DNA of 64,000 nt from Carya illinoinensis. Its lineage: Eukaryota; Streptophyta; Magnoliopsida; Fagales; Juglandaceae. The position numbers and the translations under genes were made by a program. Where the stretch lies: positions 6,175,501 through 6,239,500 of the forward strand of contig NC_056760.1 in the NCBI RefSeq assembly GCF_018687715.1, in the 5' to 3' direction. This document shows, in pieces, positions 23,101-41,864 of this stretch. The notes beneath the pieces are model-generated. The model ran no database searches. It was not told where the DNA came from and saw only the letters and a list, made by a program, of their open reading frames with translations. Each line of letters begins with the position of its first letter. Position 1 is the first letter of the stretch.

Positions 23101-23497
23101 AACTCTTTTGTAACAAGTGCCAACCCAGCCATCCAAGTCTTCATATTATCCAGATATTAAGTCTTCGAGAAGCACCGAGTTTGCTGATTGTCTAGATTAA
23201 CAGTTTATGAAGGCAATTGACAAAGCAGGATAAAGCGAATCACCGAGTGGGCAACTTTCAAGAGCATGAAAAACTCATTGATAGCTGCTAATGACGCCCA
23301 CATATGAACGCTTGTATATATACATAAATCACAAAGAACCAAGAACAGTGATAGTCACTGAATATTATTAAGAAGAGAGAGAGAGAGTCACCGGAAAGTG
23401 GTGGTTGTGGCGGTGACTGGGAAGAAGGGAGAGGGATGGACTGCCAACCTGGTGGTGGCCCCTCGTCTTCTTCTGCCTCCACTTCTTTGCTCTCCAT
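20179..23497 (-). CDS. LOL2: LSD1-type zinc-finger protein, LOL2-like
   Basis: Four exons on minus: 23392-23497, 22042-22149, 20853-20962 and 20179-20250. They total 396 bases, or 131 residues. The N-terminus is acidic then Pro-rich (EDEGPPPGW near residue 11). Two LSD1-class zinc fingers follow: [20 protein letters not shown] at about 41-62 and [20 protein letters not shown] at about 80-101, each CxxC...CxxC. The tail has [10 protein letters not shown]. Relatives of LSD1/LOL act in cell-death and defence gene control; the two-finger layout with this Pro-rich start and PPW tail matches LOL2 rather than three-finger LSD1. I chose the ATG at 23497 ([13 protein letters not shown]); an in-frame ATG further upstream would translate a CT microsatellite into an Arg/Glu repeat. 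Intron 1 is 1.2 kb and intron 2 is 1.1 kb. Confidence 0.85.
21646..21900. repeat. Tandem duplication, about 165 bp, in LOL2 intron 2
   Basis: The phrase GGGCATCTGGTAGGATCATT and its continuation through AAATACAGAC and TTGTTCCTTCATATTT occurs at 21646 and again at 21812. It is a non-coding, imperfect tandem copy. Confidence 0.7.
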
Positions 23498-25355
23498 CCT
23501 CACTCTCTCTCTCTCTCTCACTCTCTCTCGTCTCAACCTATACCTGCAGTGTGGCATCGTTCTCATTCTAGTTACTACCTAACCCAGAGACTGACCTTCG
23601 GATCCTTCGAACGACGCCGTTCTCTCTTGCTAAAAAATAAAAAAAGAAAACAAAAATTTAAATACATCAATAAAGATTGTCCTTCTTGCTGAAAGCTCGT
23701 TTGTATCAAAAGATTCATTTCATTTTATTTTATTATTATAATTTTTTAAAATTATCAAATAAAATATAATAAATATTTTAATTTTTTTAAATTTAAAAAT
23801 AATAATATTATTAAAAAATAATATTTCAATAATATTTTATTTAATTTTTAACTTTTATCTAAAATCATTCATTTTATTTCTAAATCCAAATTAACTAAAG
23901 CCACCAATAAAAGTCTGGCGAAAAATCAAATTATGTCCAAATTTGGTAGTGACAAATACTAATACAGAATTTTTTTTGAAAAAAAATGTGACTTTGATCA
24001 CTAGAGGTAAATGAGTTAGTTATTTGCCAAATTTTAGTCAAAAATACCTATTCTCTAATTTACTTAAATCTTTTAAAATTTCTTACATCCCACTCGTTAT
24101 TTTTTTTCTATTCTATTAAAATAATTTTTATTTATTATTATCTTAACTCATTTCTTTTCAATTTTTTTAAAACAAGAGTTATTTGTTTTCTTCATTATTT
24201 ATCTCAAACGATTATTTTAAAAAAATATCAAAGTATTTATTTCTCACAAAAGAAACTGTACATTTTTTACATCTATAATTTTCTGTTAATGATAAACTCG
24301 TTTTTAAATGACGATAAAAATTATAACGACTATAAAAATATAAATAACAATAAAAAAAACAAGTAAGTTATAAAATAGTTTAAGAAAAGACAAATAAACT
24401 ATTATCACATAAGGGGAAAAAATATTTAAAAGAAGCAAAGAAGAAAATAAAGGATAAAAAATTAATAAAGTAAGTTTAGGGAAAGTTACAGTAAATCCTA
24501 AATTTTAGGAGCTACTGTAGCAAAGTTAAATCTATCCCTCAAGATGCACAGCCGGATGGAGGGAGATTTTAACATTTTTTTTTTTTGCCAAATTTAGGCT
24601 AAAGAGCCTTTTGGGCCTAAATTAAAGAGTTTCGGGACTCATCATTCTCATATATCATATATCATACTCATTTTTTCTTTTTTCTTTTTTCTATTATTTC
24701 TAACCTAATTAGTTCTTCTATTTTTCATCCCTAGACCACATATTTAGGAAGAGAAAAAATGAAAAAAATTATGTTCGGTGCGGCGATAATGAATAAATTT
24801 TTTCTAGATTAAAAGCCTTTGTTTAGTTTGCATCGTCCTTCAACCGATTATCCAACGTAACAATCACTTGCAAAATACGACATCAGCTCTAGTCTTAGCT
24901 ACTAACCATTTGGGCCTCAATGAAGTCGAATTGTAATACCTGAAGGCTGAAAGCACTCAGTATGGATCTAAACTGGAAGATCTTGAAATTCAGGGTTTTG
25001 TAAAATTATACCCCAACTAGGGCCGACTCTTTTGCGGATCAAACATACAGCGTCGTCTTTTCTAGTCCAAGGTTCACCCAGAAGAACGATTTATAATAAA
25101 TAAATAAATAAAAACAAGCTAAAGAAAAGTGGTTTGCAACCATTATATGAAGTTAATTAATTTGGGATAACTTGAACAAAATATACATTTCTACAGGAGA
25201 TTCTTGTTTATAGTAGGCCATCTTGAAGGATGCAAGCAGAAATAGATGGGCGGGCCGAAGCAATAAACTAGGTTTCTTCACTAAAAATAAACAAGTATAC
25301 TTAAAGGTACTGCTACTTTGCACAAGTCAAATCGTAATATAGCAGAAACAGTAGT
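23498..25355. other. LOL2 promoter and intergenic spacer
   Basis: The first 80 bases are probably LOL2 5' UTR and core promoter, with a (CT)n run at about 23503-23528. The rest is AT-rich spacer with one MITE-like copy (23705-23895). No credible gene. Confidence 0.4.
23705..23895 (+). repeat. AT-rich MITE-like element, copy 2
   Basis: TTCATTTCATTTTATTTTATT at the left, an AATAATATTTTATTTAATTT core, then TTTATCTAAAATCATTCATTT at the right. Same architecture as the copies near 37795, 48555 and 49315, and inverted relative to 2750. Boundaries are approximate. Confidence 0.5.
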
Positions 25356-25861
25356 TTTAGTTTATAAACGGCATTACCTCCAAGCAGTTCCATATTATAT
25401 TACCATAGATTACAAACTCCTCTCTTCCTCTCTCGCAGAATCCCCCCCACACATAATGAAGGCAAAGGACGGGTAAAGAAAAACGAAAATCTTCCCAACA
25501 ACGTAGTAATGCAGCCGACCCACCAAACCACAGCCCAGGAACCGATGCAAACGCATGATCAATTACTCCATTTATTTTCATATGCGTAGGGTGGATCCAA
25601 GATCTTATGCTCTTCTGTCCAAACTATATGCCTTTGTCAGGACGGGAAACTACAGGTGAAAAGCAGGCAGCGCTTAGAGGCTCTTCCATCGATGACAACG
25701 TAGAACTCTGATTTAATGAAACCTTTGGTCTTTTCTTTCCATTCACCGATACTCTCTATAAGCCCCGTAACATCCTTTTCTCCATACCAAGAAATATACC
25801 ATAAATTAGCTACAAAACTGCTCAAGAAAATTTGTTTGTGTAATTGGGGGGTGGTTATCTC

Positions 25862-34099
<8,238 letters not shown>

Positions 34100-34256
34100 G
34101 TCTCTGCGTTTCGAATTCAAAACCCAATGTGTTGTTGTTGCTTGAGGATGTGATGGTGGTGGTGGTGGGAATGGAAGTGAAACCCTAGCAGAGCGTCGGA
34201 GTTCAAGTTGAGTTCCGACTATAACTGAAGGTAAGCCGGGGTCGTGTTTGGCTTTA

Positions 34257-34265
34257 TATTTTATA
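34257..34265 (-). promoter_or_regulatory. Candidate TATA box of NRPB2
   Basis: TATAAAATA on the minus strand, about 160 bases upstream of the start codon, with a GGGCCC element (34266-34271) directly upstream of it. GGGCCC sites are common in promoters of plant housekeeping genes. No other TATA-like word was noted between it and the ATG. Transcription start is inferred at about 34225-34235. Confidence 0.45.
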
Positions 34266-34299
34266 GGGCCCGTGCCTTTGGCGGTGTTCGTGGAAAGTA

Positions 34300-35880
34300 C
34301 TTTCCATCCCTTCGGCTAAGGCAGTTATGCTGGCGTGGCGTGCGACTGCCAGGCTGATTTGATCTTTGGACAAGTGTCGCAACTTGCAAGCTATATATTC
34401 ACCCGAAGATGTCAGCTAAAAATAAAATTAATCGGTTCGATTTTTTCCTTAGATCAAAAATTTTGATCCATCTATTTTCCGGACCAATTATTCATATAGA
34501 TTGGATCCGATAGTTAACTATCGGTTTGGTTGATTCAATCGTTCTAATTCAACTCGGATCAATGTAAAATGAAAAACTCTAATTATAAGTTATTTTACTC
34601 ACTAATATGCATATTCATTCAATGTGATTTGTTAGAAAATTAAATTTTAATAAAAATAATGTCAATTTAAATTTTAAATAAGAAAACAACAATATTAATA
34701 TGCAGATCGATATACGAATTCACTTATACGTAATAAAACCTATGTAACATTGATCAAATATATAAAAAGTTAAAAATCATTTCCAATATATATTTTTAGT
34801 TCATTTACATACAAAAAAAAAACACACACACAATGTTTACATTTTTTAATATAAATTATTTACCTTATAAAAAATTTTATTCTATTTTCTTTTCTTAACA
34901 AATTAATTAAATGATGAAAATTATATGAAATAATAAAATGAAAGTGAAGTGACCTCTAATATAGAATATCTAATCAAGTCATTAATAAAATCATTAATTA
35001 TAATTATATTGATGGTGTTACTAATTTGTTACTCAATAGTCAACACTTAATAATATATGTATGAATTATGATAGTTAATACGTAATGACCTATATTAAAT
35101 ATTAATATTTCATATACGATTAATCAATAATTGTATATTGGATATTTCATCAATGTAACTTAGGTATCTTACAAAAAATATACTTAATTATTTTATTTAA
35201 GTGTAGAATCTAGAGTATGTACTACTGCAAATAAATATATAATGTTATGATTTATCATGTATTCATAATCTCATATAATATATTAGTTAATATTTAATAG
35301 TATATTTAATGTTTTATATGGTCAAAGATTATAGGTTAAAGAAAAATTATATAGTTAAGTTATACAACTATATATAAAATACTATATAAAAATAATTTAA
35401 ATATATATATTTTGGTTAGTCCGGTCCGATTAAAAAAACCCACAACACGAGACCGGACCAAAAATCAAAATTCTAGAAACTAGTGGACCAAAACTGACCA
35501 CTAGTTTTATTAGTCCAGTTTGATCTGGATCACACCATTTGATCTGGTCGAGTTTTCCGATCTGGATTGTTTTCTTTCATCCTAATAATAATAATATTAA
35601 TAATAAGAAAGTAGTAAACATCCAACATTAGCTTCATAATATTTATAATGGTTAGATAAGTTTTTTAGTTAATATTTTTCATTTTAAAACTTGAAATTCA
35701 GAAACAAACCTCCAAAAATTTATGATCCAAAAAGAAAATTGTTAAGGGCCCTCGAAATTCCATTTTTGACGTGAATGGTGAAAAAACATTGGCTATGGTC
35801 CATGCAATTTGCAACTATAGTGAAATCCTGATTCTCATGTTTATAACATAGTTCTATTAGAATGGATGATATTCTAGGTA
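34300..35880. other. Intergenic repeat-rich spacer
   Basis: Very AT-rich. Both ends carry stretches of the type GGTTCGATT...GATCC (34430-34560) and GGTCCGATT...GACCGGACC (35420-35575), in partly inverted arrangement. That would suit a non-autonomous DNA transposon spanning about 34430-35580, but I could not define terminal repeats or a target duplication. No gene. Confidence 0.35.
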
Positions 35881-36103
35881 GCAACTCCTGAGCAGGTAGC
35901 CCTTGGCCTACCCTTGCCTTTGCATGGGGGTAAGTTGGGCCTCCCGCCGCCCTTGGGCGGGTGCCCCATTCGGATGTTGGTGGAGCAAATTAGCACTCAG
36001 ATCCATCCGCCCACCACCCATGGTAAAAGAGATCAGAGCTTCTAGAAAGAGAGAGAGATATTTGAGATTGGGGGCAATGGCAACCAGAGGAGACTTTAAA
36101 TTA

Positions 36104-36106
36104 TAC

Positions 36107-36155
<49 letters not shown>
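36104..36155. repeat. Compound microsatellite (AT)n-(AG)n
   Basis: (AT) about 8 units followed directly by (AG) about 17 units. Frames crossing it encode Arg-Glu or Leu-Ser repeats and are not genes. Confidence 0.9.
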
Positions 36156-36158
<3 letters not shown>

Positions 36159-36159
36159 G

Positions 36160-38690
36160 CAAGGTGGTGAGGAGGAAGGGTTTTAAAATAAAATGTGTTG
36201 GTTTTTTTTTTAATAAATAGTTTTTTTTTTTTTTTCTGCGCAAAGAGGTTATTTTCTTCCATTATTTTTGGCTTTTAACATTGACGTTGGCTGCTTTTAT
36301 TGGCCTGCGGTTATAAAAAGCATCATCTTTTTCTATTCATTTTATTTAGCTTTTTATTCACTTGCTTAAACGTTTTTGCCTTTATTCTCTTGAATTGTCA
36401 GTGGCCGGATCTATTGGTTTTAACGTTTATCTTTCTTTAAAAAGTAAATGAAAGTTTAACGTTGGCCTTAATTCCTCGTATCTGGAAAACTAAATCGATT
36501 TCTATCGCCTCTTGTACGTTTCTTTCACTTACTAATATTTGTTTGCAGTTTTATTGAGGTTTTAATTACTCGGCCTTTAGTTTTTGTATTTGGAAAAGAT
36601 CGCCTAGAGGGATTTATATGTGTGGCTGTTTTTAAGAATCTTGCGGACTTATCATTTTTGTATACAACATAGAAGAGTTTAATTGAGAAATAAGAAAAGA
36701 AGTGTGTATATATTTTTTTGAGAGATTTTCTAAACAATAGAGAGGTGTTTTTTGAGTGGAACTTTGAGTTCAACTACTTGTGTAGAATTGGTTCGGATTA
36801 TACGACGATCAGTTGGACTGTTGTATCTTGGAAGAGTCAAGTCAATAAGAGTTCTGCTGCACTGATAAATTTGAAACTTTGTACACCACAGAGAACTTGA
36901 ATCTCTTTAAAGAAAGCGAGATTTCCGTGTTTCAGTCCAAACTGGCTTTGTTTCAATTTTAACTTTATTATAATTTTTATTACATTATTGTGTAATTTCA
37001 CCAACAAAATAGAATATCGAAACGAAGTTTTATTATCAAAAAATTATTTTTAATATGTATATAAGCATGCGTAGGAGTGAAAACCCGAGCAGGCTTGGCC
37101 AAGCTCGAGCCTGATCCCCTAACACCCAAATGCATGAGAGCGTCTTTCACATGCTTGCCTTATGCGGACCGGTGCCCCCGCCCACCCTTGGGAAGGGTTG
37201 AACGGGCGGATGTGGAGACCCGCTACCCACCATTAACATTAGGGATTTTAATCATCAATATTTCTTGAAACGCATCAATGGTTTCGATAATTTTATTTCT
37301 AAGTACTGTGGCACCGAAATTTTTTCTCGTCATTTCCATGCCAATATCTCTCACATGACGTCAATAACTTGGAGGAAGGAAGCATGCTAAAGGCGATGCA
37401 TGATTGCCGTGTATTGGTAATTTAGGATAGAAATGAGTCGGATTGGATTCATCTCACGAGAAATTCTCTATTGATGGCATGGATGATGATGGTTGAAAGT
37501 GGACGACGAACGATATATCTAACCTTTGAACTAAGAGGGAGAGAGGAAGACAAATAAGAAAACGATGGCTAAAAGAGAGAGAAAAGGAAATGATAAGAAC
37601 GGAGTTAAGATGAGTAAAGAAAACAAGAGAAATAAAACAAAGAGAGGAATATCCTCCCTTTCTCTTCGGTAAGAAGTCTAGTGGCATAGAGTAAAGTTTT
37701 ATAAGGAAAATGATTTGTAAAATATTAATGCTTTACGGTTATATTTAGTATTAATAAAAAAGAAAGAAAATGTAAAAGTCTAGCTTGGATAGAGAAATCA
37801 TCTAAACTCATTTTATTTTATCTAATTATTATAATTTTTTTAAATTTTTAAACAAAATATAATAAATAATTTAATTTTTTTAATTTTAAAATAAAATAAT
37901 ATTTTATTTCACTTTTATTTTATCTCATCTCACATCTTCATCCAAACCAAATCTAACTAGACAAACCAGCAAGCCGAGAAAGGGAGGTTGAAAAGTTTCG
38001 AAGGGCCTTTTAAATCTATGGATAAGTGGTTCGGTCCCGCGAGGCAGCCACATTGTACTAACGGGATGCGTGAGACAATTCATCGATCGTGACGATCTAG
38101 CTGGCATGGAAACGAGTCATGAGATAAGAAGGACAGAGAGAATTAGAGGTACAAATTGATATCATTGGAAAAGAAGTATCCTTAATTAATTAGTTGTTTC
38201 ACTTTGGGATTTAAGCATGTTCATATATGAAACTGCAGTACTTATAAATACTAGCTAATGGTTAAGTCTGATGTTCGAATGAACCCAATTCAATTCAAAT
38301 TAATCATTAATAGGATTTATTATTTTTTAATTTTTTATAAAAAAAATTATACTCATATCAACCTATTTTATATATTCAAATACATATCTCAATATATTTA
38401 AATTTAAATACATTTTAATAAGATTTATAAAATATTACAATTTATCAATTAATTTAAATCATTTGAGATTATTTCAATATCCAACTGTAACTTTAACAAG
38501 AGGGCTTCCACTACTTGGCCACCATTCAAGAAACAAATGGATTAGATCGAATACTTGTAATTCGTTCGCTTCCTTTTTTTCTTCTCATTTTCTTAGCCTG
38601 CACCGTATTGTTTGTATCGGACCGATTATTGGAATATTCATTGCTTGCCTTGTACATGTAATATCTGCAATGGCTTGTGCAAAACACCCG
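36160..38690. other. Intergenic, repeat-derived
   Basis: No gene recognised. 35885-36020 and 37075-37235 share GC-rich words (GCAGG, CTTGGCC, CCCGCCC, GGGCGG) unlike the surrounding AT-rich DNA and are probably fragments of repeats. A MITE-like copy lies at 37790-37955. A 90-codon frame at 38463-38735 has a hydrophobic stretch but no family resemblance. Confidence 0.35.
37790..37955 (+). repeat. AT-rich MITE-like element, copy 3
   Basis: AACTCATTTTATTTTATCTA at the left, AAAATATAATAAATAATTTAA in the middle, then TTTTATCTCATCTCACATC at the right. Same family as the copies near 23705, 48555 and 49315. Confidence 0.5.
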
Positions 38691-38691
38691 C

Positions 38692-39532
38692 TAGGCTGCT
38701 CAATCCGCACAACCCGGTTGGGTCGAACCCACTAAAATCGGATTGGATACATGTCGGTTTCAACAACCTTCCAATCCGACTAATATCGGGTGAACACGAT
38801 TGAAAATCTGAAGCAGCGAAGCCCCTCCAATCTGAAACATCTCCGATAGCCTCGCATGGATTGAAGCAAAACAACGACGCCATCATCGGTGAAGTCTGCA
38901 ACTCTTAATAAAAAATCTCCAAAATGACCTCAACTAATGACCACTGCCAACAACCTCCCTCCGATTCAAACGCCGACCACGGCCACACTAGATCCCGGCC
39001 CTTCCGCCATGCCGATCTCTCAAACTCCATTTTCAAAGCCTACTTCGAATCCACCAATCAATCATCACCATCCACCTCCGACTTCAACAAAATACAGTCC
39101 TTCCTCACCTCTTCCTCCGGCGCCCTATCATGCCTCATATGCCTGGAGCAGATTAGGCCCTCCGACCCCAGCTGGTCCTGCTCCTCTCTGCTTCGCCATC
39201 TACTCATCTTCATATTCTCAGGCCCCTCTTTTTCTTCTTATTGTTTCTTTGATTTTTGAATCTATTCACTCATGACCCATCTACGATTTGTACTACATAA
39301 GAAAAAGAAATTGCATTGAGGATGTGGTTGTGGAAAAGGAAGCAAGTAGGTAGGATAAGAGGAGATTAGGTTTTGAAACTCTGCAAATAAAAGCATCGAA
39401 AGCAGAGTAAAAAGCGGGTTTGACCCGACCCGTAATTTTGGGTCGGGTCGATCCGCATTTGTGAAACTTTTCCTGTGGGTTGGGTCGGATCGGACCAGAA
39501 TCTATGCGGGCCGGGTTGATGTGCAGGCCTAA
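38692..39532 (+). mobile_element. Non-autonomous DNA element carrying an NFXL2-like gene fragment (Pack-type)
   Basis: The left end reads TAGGCTGCTCA...AACCCGGTTGGGTCG. The right end, read inverted, is TAGGCCTGCACATCAACCCGG followed by more GACCCGACCC-type words. The ends therefore form an imperfect terminal inverted repeat around an 840-bp body. The body contains the NFXL2-like exon piece at 38924-39230 and no transposase. This suits a Pack-type element (hAT or MULE class). I did not find a convincing target duplication, so the limits are provisional. Confidence 0.5.
38924..39230 (+). pseudogene. Captured fragment of an NF-X1-type zinc-finger gene (NFXL2-like)
   Basis: The frame from the ATG at 38924 shows HADLSNSIFKAYFE, then KIQSFLTSSSGALSCLICLE and QIRPSDPSWSCSS. 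This is the start of plant NFXL2, with the first half of its RING-like finger (CxxC...C). The reading frame then shifts: LCFAIY appears in the next frame, and what follows no longer resembles the family's cysteine-rich repeats. The rest of the gene (many NF-X1 fingers) is absent. It is a broken copy of roughly 100 codons, inside a transposon-like body, with no sign of introns. NFXL2 is a regulator of stress and hydrogen peroxide responses in Arabidopsis; this copy should not have that activity. Confidence 0.65.
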
Positions 39533-40029
39533 TCTGCATGACATGAAAAGCTAGCTAGCATGCAGCTTGTACCCTGAAATCTTCCTTTCACATGCCTTCT
39601 AACATTCATATTATTAATGTGTAAATTTGTACAACATATTAAAACAGAAGAAAGAGTCATCTTTGACCTACGATAGTGATTCAGGCGACAATAGTACAAT
39701 TGAAAAGCTCATGGACATGGTTTGAGCGTTGATACGGCTCGTACATATATCCATGAGAATAAGCAATAAAAAAATAGTAAGTAATCAATAAACCCCAAAG
39801 GGTTAGCCCAATTTGTGAAAGTTTTGATCTTAAGGTATCACTCCCTTCAAGGTTCACGGTTTAACACATCAACAAATAATCTTTTGCAGCCACACCTCCT
39901 GATGAAAAATCAGCAATTTAACTAGTTCTATATAGAGAAACTTTTAAGGATGCGATGCATGGGATCGAAGTCTATTTTGTAGAAGTAAGTCTGAATGCCG
40001 ACCTCACCTTAGAGAGGTTCCCTGATATA

Positions 40030-40066
<37 letters not shown>

Positions 40067-40527
40067 TATAAATAAAGGGAGAGATACGAACTTACATTAT
40101 TTGATATAAAAATCTATGTCTACAAGTCGTTTGAGAGAGAAATAAATTATGATGGTTATTTTGCAGTCACCCGTAACCTTACATTTTTCTCAATCCAATA
40201 AAGAAAATTAAAAAATCTGGATGTTGAAGGAGAATCTATCCTTTCAAGAAGAAAGCTCTTCGGAGTCATTGTGCATAGATAAGCCTCCCCAAATTTGAAG
40301 AGATTTCTCCATTTTATAGAAGTCTATTTCCTTTTTATGGAGTGGTTGACTCACACTTATCTCGTAAAGAGATTTAAATTTTGTCAGAGCTAACTTACCT
40401 TATTTATGAGCTCGATTCTTAGCCTTGTCTTTAGGCTCAATTCTTGATTGTTGGCTTTATACCCAACATAAACAAATATTCAAACAATTGTGGTCCATGG
40501 AAAAGTAGAATTCCAGTTATATATACA
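39533..40527. other. Intergenic, with (AAT)n microsatellite at 40029-40064
   Basis: AT-rich spacer without a gene. A perfect (AAT)n run of about 12 units lies at 40029-40064. I searched here for the missing first exon of the CASP-like gene and did not see it. Confidence 0.45.
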
Positions 40528-41445
40528 TCTTCTATATATATTTCAGTTAAAGTTAACAACGTTTGTTTTAACGGTTTGACACATAAAATGAAGACATAAA
40601 TGTTGAGAGAGATAGCATTCAATGTTGTTATATAATTTATTAATCTCAATAATTATAATACTTAATAGTTTATATAATAATAAATAATTAAAGATTAGTT
40701 ATTATATTTTTCTCTTTCTCCTTAACATATACACGTGAATTAGGTGCATAAGACGTGAATCCCTAAGTATAATATACGTGTATTATACGTTTCATTAACT
40801 CAGATTATTGAGTATTCCAAATTTAAAAATCTCATATAATATATAATACAAGTATGTTTAATCAAAGTGTTTTTTTTTCCCATGGTAGTAGGACGTAGCT
40901 TCCGCTAAGTCATATTTCATAAATGGGCTTGCTATGATAAGCTCGTGACAAAGGCCGTGATCCTTGAGCTAATCAAGAAAGAGTAAATTCGGCCAACAAT
41001 TTCAAAATATATTTTATGATTTATATATATGCTATATATAGAAAATATTATACCACAAAGTTTATAAAAAGATAATGTTTTAACTTTATGTTGTCCCTGA
41101 TCGACTCAAACAACAGCAAAATAAGAATTTTAATGTTTTCTCTATTGATTGTCTACATGATGACATAAATTGATGAATTATAATACAAATATCAAACGAC
41201 ACATATTTTGAACTACCGTTTGTGTTAGACTTTTATTAAATTTTTCGTATACATCTTTGCTAAAATTATAGATGTTATAAACATGTATTGGATTATATGA
41301 TACTTTGAACTAATTTTTTTATTTTCTCTAATATGCCTTAAATTATTAAGTGACATTAATAATTTTTATAAAATATATATTATTTTTTACAAATAATCAT
41401 TTCATAAAATTAGACAAACGTGCTTTGCACGTTACTCCCACCTAG
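40528..41445 (+). mobile_element. Probable non-autonomous Helitron
   Basis: The 3' end is characteristic: a GC hairpin AACGTGC-TTT-GCACGTT (41417-41433), 8 bases, then CTAG (41442-41445) followed by a host T, i.e. the CTRR terminus with hairpin just upstream. The 5' end is less certain; I suggest the TC at 40528 (A|TCTTCTATATATATTTC), which fits insertion between A and T. No Rep/helicase coding sequence is present. Confidence 0.5.
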
Positions 41446-41864
41446 TATATATAAATATATGTATATATATGATAAAGGAAAATGTTAAATGTACTTAAAA
41501 AAATTTATAAAAAATTTTATTTTTCACATGTCAGTTATTGATATGTTTAAAATTATAAAATTTTTAATTTAAAATGTGAATTAAAAAAACTAATAAAACG
41601 AATGTTGTAAGTAAATTAAAAGTGTGTAAGTAAAATTATAAACACACGTAGCATTACTTATGACAAATGACAAGACGACACCTATGGATGAGAGAAATTA
41701 ATGTTTATGTGACACATGCATGCGATCATTATGGCAATTGAAACACATGAACGTCGTGTGTGATGAACAGATCGAGACAGATTTGAAACATAGATTGCCT
41801 TTGGTATCTCTTTATGGCAATTGAAACAATTTCAAATACAAATCAAAATGCATGCATGGTATAG

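Noticed and set aside
34100..34120. Upstream extension of the NRPB2 start by seven codons
   Set aside because: The upstream codon is TTG, not ATG; the family starts with an acidic N-terminus close to the ATG at 34099.
35885..37235. GC-rich segments at 35885-36020 and 37075-37235 as ends of one transposon
   Set aside because: They share words, but I could not show inverted ends or a target duplication.
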